Counted from the stretch's first letter, positions 10,858-28,939 are shown. The stretch: DNA of 64,000 nt from Hirudinaria manillensis (GCA_034509925.1 CM067538.1:5418278-5482277), one strand, 5' to 3'. Notes: a model not told the origin generated them from the sequence alone. Made by a program: numbers and translations.

Positions 10858-13123
10858 ATGGTGCCTATAGCTTGGAGAATGATGAACTTGTTAGATAAAG
10901 GTTTTTTGGTGCGGAGCGCTCCTATCATTGCTCCCTTTCTCGTGCATCCGTTTGGAACTCCAGCTGAAGTTTTAACTACTTTTCCTCTCCTGGTTTCATC
11001 GAATGGTTGCTATCCATCCATTCCCAACTGCATCGAAGCGACTGTAACCAGTGACATAGTCGCACACGAAGTCAAGGAATGTTTCACGTCCAGCAACGAC
11101 AAACTTTGTGACTCCAGTCAAGACGCAGATACAATTACAGAGGACAGAGAAAGTTCAAAGATTTCAAAATTGTCGAGCAGGGCCTCGGCATTTCTTATTG
11201 AAAATCTTTTGAGAGAGAACAGCACGGCCGTGAGAAGCAATAGCAAGTAAGCTTATTTGAATGCCTTATTTGAACTTTTAATATTAATGTCTTTATTGAT
11301 TTCCTTTCAATGGAGGAAATAACTTAAATAAATAAAATAATCAATTGCTTTGGATAATTAAACAATTATTAGTAAATGAGATTACAAGGCTCGGGGCTCT
11401 GCCTTAATAAGTGGTTTATTGTTCGGTTTACGGAAAACTCTCTTCTTTGAAAGCTTCCTTAGAAAGTTCTCTCAGTATTTGTGACAAATTGTTTATTAGG
11501 AACGTAGATACGTTTGCTTAGTTTACGATCTGCCAGATTTTTTTACAGAATTAATATTGAATTTCCAACTTTGCAAACATAAATGGCAATTAATCATAAT
11601 TTTAATAAATAAATAAAAGGTTTGACTTCAACATTGATCACCTAATTTGAGTTGTTTAATTGATTTAATTGTAAAATCGATAAATTCAACCCAATCATCA
11701 CTTACTTTTATTTATTAAGCATAATTATGCAAATTTAATGCACGACAAGACAAGGTAATTTGAGACGCATTTATAACCTTTGAAGGTGTCGTAGGATTAC
11801 GTAATTAACTCATTAACAAACGATTATTCAAAACAACCACATCTTTTATCGGCCGAGACCGATGATTAATAGATTTAAAAATATTTTGGTTATTTAAAAT
11901 TTAAATCTCGATTCTAAGTCATTAATATTATTAAATATTAATTATTATATCACTTAATTTTCATTTTTTTTCAAGGAGCCTCTCCTCAAGTGATTCCCAG
12001 TCCCAAGGAACTCCATCACCTATCAGGTAGACTGACGGCTTTTTTGCATATTTTGGTCATTTTTGCGACTTAATTCCTTCAAATTTATAGTAATTAATTA
12101 ATTAATCCCTGGTTAATTTCAAATTTAATCCACAATCACAGAACTCATAAACTCGCATCAGCTCAGAAAAGTTCAGTGAAGGAATTAACAAAGTAAGAGT
12201 TTTCTACAATTTTCATCCGGTTGTTTTCCAAATTTTTAATTTCATGAGCTGCGAATTAAAAACATTTCATTTATTATCAAACAAATACCAAACAATACAT
12301 CAGCGGTACGAATAAATTATGAATTCATGGAATAATCAGAGATAGTCTTGAAGTCTAATTCAGACAAACGTTAAAAAATTATAACAACAAATGAGCTGAT
12401 GAACTGTCTAGCAAGTTTCCTTGGAAGTAAATTAAAATGGAAATCATGATTAATAATAATAATCATTAGTTAACAATTGATATTAATAATAATCTTAGTT
12501 ATAACTAGCTGCTTCTAATAGATTATTTTAAAATTATAATCTTATTCCAGGCAGTATACGTGCAAGGTATGCAAAATGAAGTTCACAAAGTTCTACAATC
12601 TGAACGTCCACATGAGGAAACACACGAACGAAAGACCCTTCAAGTGCTCCACGTGCGGAAAAGATTTCCGAAGGAAGGATCATTTGAAGGATCACGAGTG
12701 AGTCTTTGTTCGTTACCATGGTGATGGATCCAATAAATAAGAATCATCGTCTATCGAACTATTCAACTAGCAACTATTCAATGACTTCATGTGTTTGTAA
12801 TTGTTAAAAATAAATCTTGTTGTAGATTGTCATAATAAATCATAATTTCATTTCACTTGCAAATATTTATTAATTTTACAATGAGATACAAAACAAAGAT
12901 GAACATAAGTTTTGTTTATCATAAAAATAAACGACCTAAGAAATATATTCCTTGCTCTTCCAGGTTTATACACTCCGATAAGAAACCATTTGAGTGCCAA
13001 GTATGCAATAAGGGATTCTGCCAGTACAGGGCCCACGACAATCACGTCTTGCGACATCATCCCAAGTCGCCAATAGCTGCCAAAATCTTAAGTAAACGAA
13101 ACGGGAACAAATCTTTAATTTAA
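10858..13123 (+). CDS. osr: odd-skipped family C2H2 zinc-finger transcription factor
   Basis: Five exons: 10858-11246, 11976-12026, 12142-12192, 12551-12697 and 12964-13123, giving 265 residues with all phases agreeing. Exons 2 and 3 are both exactly 51 bp. Residues about 1-190 form a Ser/Thr-rich N-terminal half. The C-terminal half holds three tandem C2H2 fingers: CKVCKMKFTKFYNLNVHMRKH, CSTCGKDFRRKDHLKDH..IH and CQVCNKGFCQYRAHDNHVLRH. The linkers TNERPFKC and SDKKPFEC, the F-R-R-x-D-H-L-x-D-H signature of finger 2 and the GFCQ-R motif of finger 3 are hallmarks of the Odd/Bowl/Sob/Osr family, which acts in the nucleus in segmentation, leg-joint, gut and kidney development. An intron cuts finger 2 between its two zinc-binding histidines; the codon formed across it is Glu where family members usually have Arg. 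The start was chosen as the first ATG of the long open exon, downstream of CCAAT boxes. Confidence 0.93.
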
Positions 13124-13791
13124 CTTTGTTCTTATTTTGTTCGAATTAAATTGTAAATAATTGTTTATTATTGAGGCTTCCAGTTAAACATCAATAAACA
13201 GTTTCTTGTTTCATGTCATTTCACACTTAGAAGTATAAATTCATTCAAGGAACTCCGCATCTCTCAATTTTTTTTTTGAGTTTATTGATTAAACCATCGT
13301 ATTTCATTTGGTTAAACAGCACAGTAATGTAAGTCAACATGCATTTCAAATGTAATTCCTCGTAGGACTGTTTCCAAGCGACAGGAATATGCTGCAATCC
13401 ATAACTGACTCTTAAGTGAGCGATGTAAATAAGTCATGTTTTAAATTGACGTAAGGGAAATGTTATTAATGTTTGTCATACTATTCCAGTCATTTATAAT
13501 GCAGAAGAATTATAAGTCTAGAGAGTTTTGTACAAATTTTGAACAAGGCAAATATCTTCAACTGGAAATGATTGAATTAATAATCAAATAAATATAAATC
13601 AAACTTGAAGAGAAAAATATTGAAATAAACGTCGATAAAGCAAACGAATTACTTAGGGTTGCATAAACTAGATAGGAGAATTGGTAAATTAATATATTTA
13701 AATGCAAGGTGAATATCAAGCAGCCGGAGTTTTTGTAAATTGTTGAGACAAGTTAATAAATCCTTATTTTACTGGAAAAATTGCTCCACTT
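13124..13791. other. convergent intergenic spacer
   Basis: Spacer between the 3' ends of the odd-skipped and phenylalanine hydroxylase genes. A candidate polyadenylation signal for the odd-skipped gene (aataaa) is at 13193. I see no exon in it. Confidence 0.5.
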
Positions 13792-18636
<4,845 letters not shown>

Positions 18637-20316
18637 TTAATTTCTTTGATTAATCCCAATATTATTCTTACTTAATTACTTAAATTATTTTGATGGAAAC
18701 AGTTTTAAAATTTTGACGTTTGTTGTTTGTCTGTTGCTCGAAAGTCTCTTTTTGTCAAAAAGCAGGTCTATGAACACCTGAGTCTTTAAATATCAAGGAC
18801 AAAAGGGGTTTCGTCACCTCTATTGTTGTCAGTGTTGGCCCACAAAACAATATCTTCCCTATAACATTCCTTCAAATATTTTAGCTTGTTTCAGTCCATC
18901 TCATTGTTTTGTCTCAATGCAATTGCAACGTCTTGCTATTTCTTTCAATCCATTGTGATTTGTCCGCTGAAGCTTTTATCAGTTCTGATTTCATAAGACT
19001 TTAACTATAGAAATTAATTTATTTCTCAAATTTAATTTAACACGTCTAAACATGTAATTTAAACTTTAATTGAAATCTTAAAGCAAACAGTCTAAAGCAT
19101 TGCTACATGCTAATTGTCCACAAATACCTCGGCTTTGAATCCATTATTTCCATCCATTTCTGGGAACTTCTTTCTGAATTTGAGTAAAGCAGTGTTACCA
19201 ATACTGCAAATTGCCTGAATTCGGTCCTTTTAAAGAAGAAAATCAAGGCGCAATTTCCTCACAAAGATGTTTCTATTAATAAAACCACAAAACATGCTTT
19301 ATGGACCAAAAAACTCAATGATCTCACTTCAGTTTTGCTCAAACATAAATTTTCTTGAGTCTTGGAGGTCCGTTGAAACTTCTTTTGAAGTTTATTAAAG
19401 GCAAATGAAAAACAGATGACAAGAAGAAGACGAAATACGTTTTATACTAAGTTATAAAAAAAAATTTTTTTTTTTTAATTTGTCGAAAATGCATCATGCT
19501 CCAAAGTTCACGATAACGAAACCGGACGACTTTGGACTGCAAAACTGTTGCTCAACAGGCGATCAAAGTTCAACTGAAGTTCCATCAGGAGATGCACTCG
19601 ATATTCCTCTTCATGTGTTATTTTTAAACTCTTAGAACGATCTTGTTAAAATATAATAAACTCATAAAAATATTTTCGGAGAAGTAAATAATTTGCAGCT
19701 CCCTAATAGTAGCTTGGTCATAAAGCTCCGAGTAAATTATAATTAATTACTTTCTTGCTTTTTGAATTAATTTTGCAAAAATTAGCCTTTACTCTTTATA
19801 TCGCATGAGGCCTTTGTAGAGCCAACTTACTGTACAGATGAGGGTGGCTTTGAATAATTAACTATTCAAATTTAATAATTATTCAAATTTAATAATTATT
19901 CAAATTTAATAATTAATTATTCAAATCTAATTCCTGGCTCTTTGGATCATGCATAAGCAACTGATATGACATTGAACAAAACATTGAACACAAAGCAGAA
20001 CAAAAAAAAAATTAAAACTAAAGTAACGAAATCGTTAGAGAAATTAACAGAGAGATGATGAATTATGCAAATGACCCTACCACCATCACGTCCTCTATAT
20101 AATGCATTATATTTATAACACCTGAAAGAGGCCTGTATCACATAAAGTATCCAGCAATGGTCACATCACTGCAGCATTATCAGCCACTACCACATCCTCA
20201 ATGCACGAGGTTCATAGTTAAGAACATCTTGAACAAGATGAGATGCAATACGATCAAGTCAAAACATGTTAGTGATGAGCATGTAATTCTAAATCACAGA
20301 ATTTCTATTTAATCAT
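18637..20316. other. intergenic region with a short tandem repeat
   Basis: Spacer between phenylalanine hydroxylase (5' side) and the 3' end of EXD2. It contains a tandem repeat at 19856-19926 and scattered A/T runs. No exon was supported. The segment 18637-18850 probably contains the hydroxylase promoter, but no TATA box is evident. Confidence 0.45.
19856..19926. repeat. tandem repeat, about 18-bp unit, roughly four copies
   Basis: The unit ttattcaaatttaataa is repeated head to tail with small variations in the last copy. Seen directly in the sequence. Confidence 0.85.
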
Positions 20317-23300
20317 TCACAACTCATCAATGGTTTCAATGTCAAGTCCAGGCATTATTTGATCATGGCCATGATTGACAGACCACTGTAGGGGCATGAA
20401 CTGTGGGTTCATTGAGGTCAAAAAGTGCTGCCTCCAGAGGACCTCGAATTCATCCAGCTTCCCTTCGGCAAGCACGGCATCCATGACCTTCTTTCCGTGC
20501 TCTTCGTAATCCTTGTTCTCCTCTCTCCTGCGAGGATATAATGGTATATATTTTGATATATGCCAGGATATGTATATCTTGATTATCACCACCAACCAAT
20601 GACAATGAAAACAATAACAACAACAACATTGTAAATTAAATGTTTACACTGAATATCCATTACTCCCTTTGAACCGTCAAAGCATTGGCTACAAATTTGG
20701 CCATTTACGAATACCTTAATTGTGCAACATGCAAATTATAATATGCTAATTAGCAATTAATTAGGTGACATAATGATGTGTTTCAACTTTAGAATTGCTT
20801 TTTAAGTTCATTCTCAAAAACATTTGTTATATATTTAGCAATAAATAGCCAACGATTTGAATATCTTTTGACTTAATGCACTGCACTCACTCTTTGGCAA
20901 GGTCAAGGCCTCTCTGGATGATGTCATCGGTTATGGCTTCTACCTTGAAGTGGTCCTTGAGAGTTTGTTCCAACTCTTCGACTCTGGATGTTGGAATTTT
21001 CTTTGACTGTTTGTCCCTTTTTAATGCCCTGAAATCGATTTAAATAGTAACGTATTATATATTAATATTAACAAATATAAAATATTAATCATATTTAAAC
21101 GATTATTTAATATATTTAACTATTAGTCATATTTTGACGAAGCAAAACTGAGTAACAATAGTAGTAATCACACAATAAATTGGAATATCATTATTATTAC
21201 TATTATTTAAATTAATAAATACCATAACAACAATATTGATGATAATAATAATAATAATAATAATAATAAATGGCAAACTTATAATATCCGATGATTATGA
21301 TTTAGACAAGTGTCATAAGAGCAAGGTTTCAAAGTATGACATTAAAGATGTTCATGATTGGATGTTGAGGAATGCCCCAGCCGGTGTCCAAAGAATGCTT
21401 CCGAGGGTTGGCGCCTGCGTTTGCAACTGGAGAGGAGTCATGAGTGCAGAATCATACAGATTCTGGAGAGAGTGCGGCGCTTCGAAGACGAGTTTAATGT
21501 ACGTTGTGCTCTCGGTCCTCAGTCACAGTTACAAAATCTGGAGGGCTCACAGGTGCCCACTTCCGAGGGCAATCGCACTTTCTCGGACTGCGAATTCTCA
21601 ATGACATTGGCAGTTGACGTTACTCGGCGCGTTCGATCGGGATTTCACCTTCTGACCGAATGTCCAGGGTGATCTCGGGCCCTAGTGCGGACACTAAACT
21701 TTGGAGAGGCCGTCGGAATATTGTTGTTTGTGTTTTGGGTGTGAGGCCGAGAAAATAAAAATAAAAAAAATAAATAAAAAAAATAATAATAATAATAATA
21801 AATGGCAAACTTAGCCATAGGACACCTACTGAGCAGCAGACTTGACTTTGGTGACGTCATTGGACTGACTGACGTACCTGTCGCACCTGATCCTCGCCTT
21901 ATACTTGTCAGCAAGCTTGGCCTTGATGGGCAGATCCAATTGGTCGCTGAGCAGGTGGCAGGGCACGCACATCAGCACAACGTCGTGCGACTTGTGTTCT
22001 TTTGAAATTGCTGGGAGATGCCTTGGATAGAAAGGTTGAGGTGGATTATTAAATAAAGGATGAATTATGCATCTTTCATATATTACATATCCAAATACAT
22101 CATCAGTGGTAACAGAATAATAATAATAATAATAATAATAACAATAATAATCAAGCAGGAAGTTCTTTATTACAATGATAATAAATATTAATAATAAATA
22201 TCAATTGGATATTAATATATAGACTTAGGAGTGATTATTCTATAATAAATATAATTACTTTGAAAACTCACCTCTTATACTCATGTGGAATGATGAACTT
22301 CCTCATGTACGAATCCTGCTTTCCACAAACGACGCACAAATTATCCTTTTCCTGGAGGTAATAGTCCTTCTGACTGGCCGGTCTTCCGGTCGGCTCGAAT
22401 AGAAGTCGCACGCATAGCGGATCGTCGCTCATTTTTTCTGGAGAAAGGAAAAAAGGAAATAATAAAGAAAAGATTGTTTCTTATTACTCTGCCTTGGAGC
22501 TCCATCAGGAAGCTTCAGAGGAGTTTCCCTGTCCATTTATTATAAATATTTCATTCAATAAACAAGGTCACAATTATTACAGAAGAATGTATCAATTATA
22601 ACTGCAAGACAATTATAACTATTAGACTACAATACATGTCAAAAGATTTTACAACCGAATTATCCATATGTTATGTTGTGAAAATAAATTTGCAACCTTT
22701 AAATTTAAAAGTTATTTCAAACAAATAACATACCAAGGCCATCTTATTATTCTTGTATTTTAATACTCAGTTAATCAATAAACATCACACCTGTCTTAGA
22801 ATATAATATCGGTTTATTAATAATTAGTTAACCAATAAGCAACAAACCTCCCAAATTTTTGTCAAGGTACCACTGGGCCTTCTTGACATCGCAAGTGCAC
22901 AACAGCTGGCAGTCCATGGAGTAGAGTTTAGAACCGTGGTAGAGGGGAGACTTCCTTACTTCGTAGGCACGACTGGTCTTCAACTCTTTCACCACCTGCT
23001 CCTTCCTGCCCGAAGGTTCTTTGGATTTCTTGATGTTCTGATGATTTCAGTCATAATAATAATAATAATAATAATTTTTTGATTTTGTCCAGGGATTTTA
23101 GTGCAATTGTAATAATAAATGTTTTAATTATAAGCAACAAGAATAGAACAAGAACAGTGGTAATAAGAATTGTTTGAACGCTTAATGGAAATACAATTTA
23201 TTATTGTTGCAATTTTTATTTTTGTTTAAAATAAGTCAGAATTTTTGAAAATTATATCAAATTTATTTATTATAAAAGCAGTGTCTGGATCATGTGGACC

Positions 23301-25187
23301 CAGTCAATAGTTCTAGTATTAAATACAAATACAATTAACACATTTTAACAACTTTAGTCATTTACGAACTTAAAATGACTGACTAATTAGCTATAGCTAA
23401 TCAATTAATCTTTATGCACATCGATTAATATTTCAAAATAACAATTATAATTGCTGTCATTATTAGAAAAATAAATACGTTTTTGATCGGAGTGAACTTC
23501 AGATCAACCATGCCTTGGCAAGTGGCAAACACGGAATGCTTCGTGCTGTTTCCATTTTCTCCACCCGAGTTGATCAAGTGTTGCTCGTTCAGTCCAAAGT
23601 TCTTCTGAAGGAGGCTGAGGAAAATCCTCAGTGAAACAAGACTGTCCAGGGCAGCATACAAAATCTATGAATACAAGTTCCATAGGAGCACTTTAAATAA
23701 TAGAATTAATAATTCGTTGTTTTTATGGTACGAGTTTAGGTTAATTATGTGTTATTACATGCCATATATCAAGTTAAATAACATTATGTAAAGAGAAATG
23801 ATGGTTACAATTTTTGCTTAATGCCTTAACTGGTTTGTATAATTAATTAAATAATTAATAATTTTCATGAATTAATTAAATTACCTGACTGTCATTCAAT
23901 TCCTCTTCCTCCCAGTTACCACACCTGACCCTGTAGTTCTTGTCCAAATCCACGTCAAGGATTTCCTTGGCCATCCTCTTAAGACCTGCTGGTCTGGCAC
24001 AAGTATCACAAGAAAGAAAAATTTACTTGAATTTATTTAAATTAGATTTAATTTAATTTAAAAAAATTATACTTTTAAACATTTTTGAAATTAATTATTT
24101 TAAGTAATGTGTTGCATTACTTTATAAAATGTAAGAGACCCTTTAATGAACATAATAATAATAATAAATTTATTATTATTAATTATTAATTTATTATTAT
24201 TATTAATTATTATTTATTAATTATTACTTATTTATTAATTATTATTTATTAATTAATCTGAGCGCATGAATAATGTTGAATTAATTTGTTAAATTATTGG
24301 TTAGCATTAACCTATGAAAATAAATAAATATCCTATATATATCATTAAATTCAATCTGTCGATTACTTGTAATTGAGCTTCGTGCATCTCAGAACAAAGT
24401 TCCTGAGATCCAAGAATCCAAAGCACTTTGAGTTGAAATCCTTTGCAAGTTTTTCTCCATCTTCAATTGGTGCCACTCCCACTTTTAGGATCCTGTCGGT
24501 GATAAACTGTTCAATAACAGTATATTATAATTATATTATTATAATATTATCTATATATGTATTATCTATATATATATATATATATAATCAAATTTAAATT
24601 ATTATAAAACTCTATTTAAATTATAATAAAACACTATTTCCAATGACTTGACCAATTACCTTTTGTCTGACAGAAGATCTTTAAAGGAGCCTGGAAAAGA
24701 ACCTTCGTTCTTCAAGAGCAACTGGGTTCTCACAAGCACGCAAGTGCACGACAAACTGGACAGTTGCACCATGGAAACAGGATTCCTTGTGTTGCCATTG
24801 GTTACCCACTCGCAATCAAACCCCAAAACCTGTTAAACATGTATACAAATACAAACCTAAACATCTGGTACCTAACCTAATAACAAAAATTTATTTTTGG
24901 TTATACAGATAGATATTGTTTGTTGCACACATACAGAAATGAATATAGATCTACCTATAGGTATAAATATAGAAACAAAGAAAATTAAACTACTAAATAA
25001 AAATGTCCAAGTTAGTAATTATTGCAAAGAACAAATTATCCCACAGGAAATGATTTGAGATCTTGTGAGAGTTTCTCCCAAGCCTTTTCCCATTCTTCTT
25101 TGTTGGTGACCAAAATTATTGATGAAGGTTTCAAAGGACTTTTTAATCTTCTCCTCAGCTTCCTGAGGATGTAAAAGCTGAGTACAC
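20317..25187 (-). CDS. EXD2: EXD2 (3'-5' exonuclease domain-containing protein 2), 5' end unresolved
   Basis: Exons found, minus strand: about 25187 or 25177 to 25045, then 24829-24660, 24492-24367, 23993-23885, 23664-23479, 23037-22848, 22437-22272, 22021-21878, 21028-20891 and 20527-20317. All phases agree. The first seen exon carries a short hydrophobic run followed by basic residues (LRKLRRRL), like the membrane anchor of EXD2; the true first exon with the start codon was not found. The DnaQ-like exonuclease domain begins with VLGFDCEWV (catalytic D-x-E), continues with ILKVGV, and ends with ILYAALDSLVSL, where the conserved Tyr and Asp are kept. The C-terminal half is the family-specific region: LCTCD, QWYLDKN, the CVVCGKQDSYMRK cysteine pair, IPHEYKR, SHDVVLMC-PCH and finally LWRQHFLTSM-P, then QWSVNH. 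Known EXD2 acts at the mitochondrial outer membrane or in DNA end resection. One intron holds a mobile-element fragment on the other strand. Confidence 0.9.
21282..21799 (+). mobile_element. mobile element fragment with target-site duplication, inside an EXD2 intron
   Basis: The segment is bounded by a 14-bp direct repeat, aaatggcaaactta, at 21268-21281 and 21800-21813, each preceded by (AAT)n. The right end carries an A-rich then AAT-rich tail at 21752-21799. A 3' A/AAT tail plus a target-site duplication is the usual signature of a 5'-truncated LINE inserted on the plus strand, opposite to EXD2. The inside is GC-richer than its surroundings and open in two frames (to 21604 and 21672), but I recognise no domain. 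The element ends only about 65 bp from an EXD2 exon boundary. Confidence 0.6.
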
Positions 25188-26524
25188 CTGATGACGATTT
25201 GTTAAGGATTCATTAACAAGAAGCACTGCCTTTGTAAAGTATTATTAAGTTAGTTAAAGAAGTATGCAAAGCCTATACATGGCTACAATGTTTTTTTCTT
25301 TGCATTTGAACCTTATTGTATGAAAAATTTACAAATGTGGTGCATGTTTTAGCAAAACATTCTTCAAGTGGCTGGTTCAAGGGGAGTTACCTTTCCTAAA
25401 GTTTGTTTAAGAATGCCAAACAAGTGCCTTAATTGGTTGCTAAGATTAAGGGCTCATTTTATTTTTCTCATAATCTTCAAAATTAAATATGCTTCAATTG
25501 CGATTTAATGAGATTAACAACTAATTCAAAACCTGGAAAATTTTAAAAGAAGCCATACAAGTTTGGGTTTTAGACAACCTTCAAACCATGAAAGCATAAT
25601 ACAAAATAAAGCCATTAATTCGCTAAATCGCAGGTGTCTTAAACTGACATTATAAATCTGTACGTCCTAAAAGAATATTAAACATTTTCCATGTTTTATT
25701 AAATCTCAAATTAAATTTGACGGTAATCAAAGTAAAATCCAAACTGCTTCAGATTCAGACTACCTCCAATCGCTAATCCAGCAACCGATAAGCATATTTT
25801 TCTAGAAAGAATCATTTCATAAAATAAATTGTATATAACAAAATTTTAAACGTATTTTGCTGCGACTATGCTCGATATATCGCCCCAAATCAAAACATAG
25901 AATCAAATAATTTTAATCGCAAGTTTTAAAATATTTACTCATTCATTGTGGTTTATTAGTAATTTTTTTTATGGAGTGTAACCTTCCTCAAAAGGATATA
26001 GCTATAAAACGAAGCGGAATAAAGGCTCAATTTGGAACCGCTTTTAAACAAAAATTATTCGGATCGACACCATAATCGTGCAATTTACAGCAATTTTTAG
26101 GCTTAAAATATCCGAATGCATTTGTGTAGTTTACGATCTGTTGGTCTTTGAATCTTTTATTAAGCATGGTGGGAATGTTTTAAAAACTGGTAAATGATGC
26201 AGACGTTTTACATGCTTTATGAAGAAGAAAATAAAAATTAATGAATGCTTTGAGTGCCGATTTCTGGCAATTAACTAGCGTTCTACATTTTATAGTGTTG
26301 CCGATAAACTACTATAAACTGAGATTTTTTTCAAAACAATGCATTTATTCAAACAATCAGTTGTTAAGTAAAGCATCTTCAAATATTTACGAAAAATGTA
26401 CCTATTAATAAATTATTAAAGATCGCATTCTTAAGTTAAAAACTTTCACGCTAAAGAGTGTTCATGTTTTAGAAATAAGTAGGAATCAATAACACTCATA
26501 TATGAGCTACACTAAACGGTTCCA
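25188..26524. other. region likely holding the EXD2 first exon and promoter
   Basis: AT-rich sequence upstream of the EXD2 exons. On the minus strand a good donor (GAAAG followed by GTAACT, near 25389) could end an untranslated first exon, but no start codon in the right phase was found. No other gene is seen. Confidence 0.35.
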
Positions 26525-27488
26525 TTATCTTCTTCGGAAGCGTGGAATTTCCTCGTCGAGAACTTGATGCCCCATTTCCACGGTGAGGGCAAGGACACAA
26601 GCTTTCCTTTCCCCCCTACGGTTTTCCCGACAGGCCGCCTCAGAGACATAATTGTTCGAGGCGCAGATACTGCACATCAGTGCTGTCAGATCGTCCGCTT
26701 TGGATTTCACCAAGTTGCCCGAAACCTGACTGCGTCTACAATTGGATTACGGAATTTTATTTTTATTGTTATTTTACCAAAAATATGAAGTTATCGTATG
26801 TTTAATAAACAAATAAGCAAATTAATTGTCTGCCATTTTCTGTATTGCTTCTGGAATAGTGTAAAAAACTTGAAAGCTGCAAGTTTTCAATCCTGATTAA
26901 GCAGGCTAAGAAGTAATAATATCAGCAATATATTATTAAAAAATAGAAAATGCATTTTAAAAATAAAATGGATTTGATATTAGAAATACCGACCAAATAA
27001 ACCAGTGAAAAGTCGAATCATTTTGTGTAAATTTTGTCATCTTTCAAAATATTTTTCGGATAGAAATAAAACAATCTAGTAATCTATTACGTCCTTAATA
27101 ATGTAATTATAATTCTTCCGTATAAATCTGAATATAATTATTAAAAAATGCGATTTGAAAAAGCTCCCAGAAGAATAAAACCTGATAAATGGATAATGTC
27201 AAAATAATTATTAAAGAAATGAAATTTTCGAGGATTTCAACAAGTGGAATTGAGTTGAATTTAGAGCGAAAAGGCTAAAATTAAAAGTGTTATCTAGCAC
27301 CTTGAAGAATGCAGTCTTTATATATATATATATATATATAAATCTTGTAAGTCCAGCGTTTACCTGTCTAACGTAGAAAGAAAATTTTTGGCTCACCCGA
27401 CTCGGAAGAAATCGGGAGGTATGGCCCGAGCAGTGCAACTGAAAGCAACCAAAACCAACAGAAGAACGAGGACACTGTTTGAACTCAT
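26525..27488 (-). CDS. orphan secreted four-cysteine peptide precursor, two exons
   Basis: Exon 1 is 27488-27397 and exon 2 is 26729-26525, joined in phase to 98 residues. The N-terminus is a textbook signal peptide, with a Leu/Val core between residues 6 and 18 and likely cleavage after CTARA at residue 22. The mature part, about 76 residues, has four cysteines spaced C-x2-C-x11-C-x10-C, a basic stretch RENRRGERK between the last two cysteines, and a C-terminus RFRRR. This fits a small disulfide-bonded hormone-like or defence-like peptide that could be trimmed by furin-type enzymes. No glycine amidation site is present. I do not recognise the family; spacing does not match insulin, CHH, trissin or vasopressin folds. 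A TATA box lies upstream at 27747-27754 and a 5'UTR intron is likely, with its acceptor (tttttcag) near 27527. Strong TATA promoters suit tightly controlled tissue-specific genes. Confidence 0.65.
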
Positions 27489-27746
27489 CTCTTTTCGTTC
27501 AAATATTAAACTGCTTTAGTTTCAATTCGCCTGAAAAATACGTTTTAAAACTTAAATTAAATGCTGTTGATTAAGCTATTAAATAAACTATAATAATAAT
27601 ATTAAAATTAGAAATTATAAAATATAAATAATAATAATAAAATCATCGCTTCAACTGAAATAATTATATCATTACTTCTACGCTTTCGGCAGCTAACAGT
27701 ATCAGAAGTCCTTGGACGACGACGGATTATGGGGTGCCTCGCTTCT

Positions 27747-27754
27747 CTTTTATA
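27747..27754 (-). promoter_or_regulatory. TATA box of the four-cysteine peptide gene
   Basis: TATAAAAG on the minus strand, within gtctataaaagag, about 260 bp upstream of the start codon at 27488. Transcription would begin near 27720. The 5'UTR intron proposed for the gene accounts for part of that distance. Confidence 0.6.
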
Positions 27755-28939
27755 GACCGTTGGACTTCTTATCGTCTACTCGTGCAAGTGACGGGCATGA
27801 TTCTGTTTTTCAGAGACACGTACTACGCACTGAGGTCTGTACGTGAAGTACTGAGGTGTATCACACTTTCATTTTGGACAAAGATGAAAGGAATGCTTAC
27901 TTTCGAAGTATCTCGCTTTGTTTTGGACTTTGACATAACGTTATGCTTGGTATGCCAATCTCCATCATAAGTGACAGTTCAGATGAGTGGCAGTGAACGT
28001 CAGCATGAATCGCGCAATTCCCAGAACACAAGAGAGCTTATCACCTGTTTAAATTTCAAATCAAGTCACGTCAATCTCTCATCCGCCGCAAAAGTGCTTT
28101 TCCAAAAGAATTTAAAATGACGACCAGATTGGAATCGGCCGCTCGATGAAAAGCCTCAAAGCGTATTTTTTATTAAAGTGGAGTCCTTTTGAAGATTCTA
28201 TGAATTTTAATGTGGCTTATTAAGGAACTTATACCAGAATTATGAGATTTCAGTCTGGGTATGAATTATAGTAATAGCTAGTTCTTATTATCAGTGCGAT
28301 ATTAGGTACGATAACTTTTTTTTTCATGAGGATATTGATCTCATAGTTCGTTTGAATTGAATCAACAAAATGAGGACCAGCAATCAGATCCACTCGTGAC
28401 TCGATATCGAACTTAAACTCCCCATCGGAATTCATTGATACCGACAAAAGTCTTGAAATTTATTTTTCATAATTTTTATAATTCGACAGTTTTAGTGGCA
28501 TCTGGGAAACACTTTTCCAAATGAAAAGGTCAAATTTCAGCTCGAATATTTTCCTGTAAAAATTGAACGAATGTCTTCGGTCGAAATAAATTACAGAATT
28601 TTATTGGATTTATTTTATGGATTTCTGAGAACGGAAGCGATCGATGATGATTCGGTAAATAACGACATTTTGCAAGACGAGGCGTAATCCAATAACAGGC
28701 GCGTATATTCCAGTACATTATAGCGGGGTATGTTAGGGGAGACAACCTAATGATCAACGGGGGGGTCAAATTTTCACCCTGGCTGAGGGAGGAAGTGAGG
28801 ATCTTTCCATCTGGACACCAATCAAATTCATAAAAATGATCTATTTATTAATATAATCACATTTCATGGTTTCTTCTTGATAAATTCTTAGGGGATTGTT
28901 AATAATACTTATAATCCAGCTTTTCTGATACAATTCCAT
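27755..28939. other. intergenic region left of the segmental duplication
   Basis: No exon with support. Composition is moderately AT-rich, with a run of guanines at 28759-28766. Open stretches on both strands have no family signal. Confidence 0.4.

Noticed and set aside
21236-21672. Two overlapping long open frames in the EXD2 intron, considered as an independent gene.
   Set aside because: The segment is bounded by a target-site duplication and an A/AAT tail, so a mobile-element fragment is the better explanation; no domain recognised.
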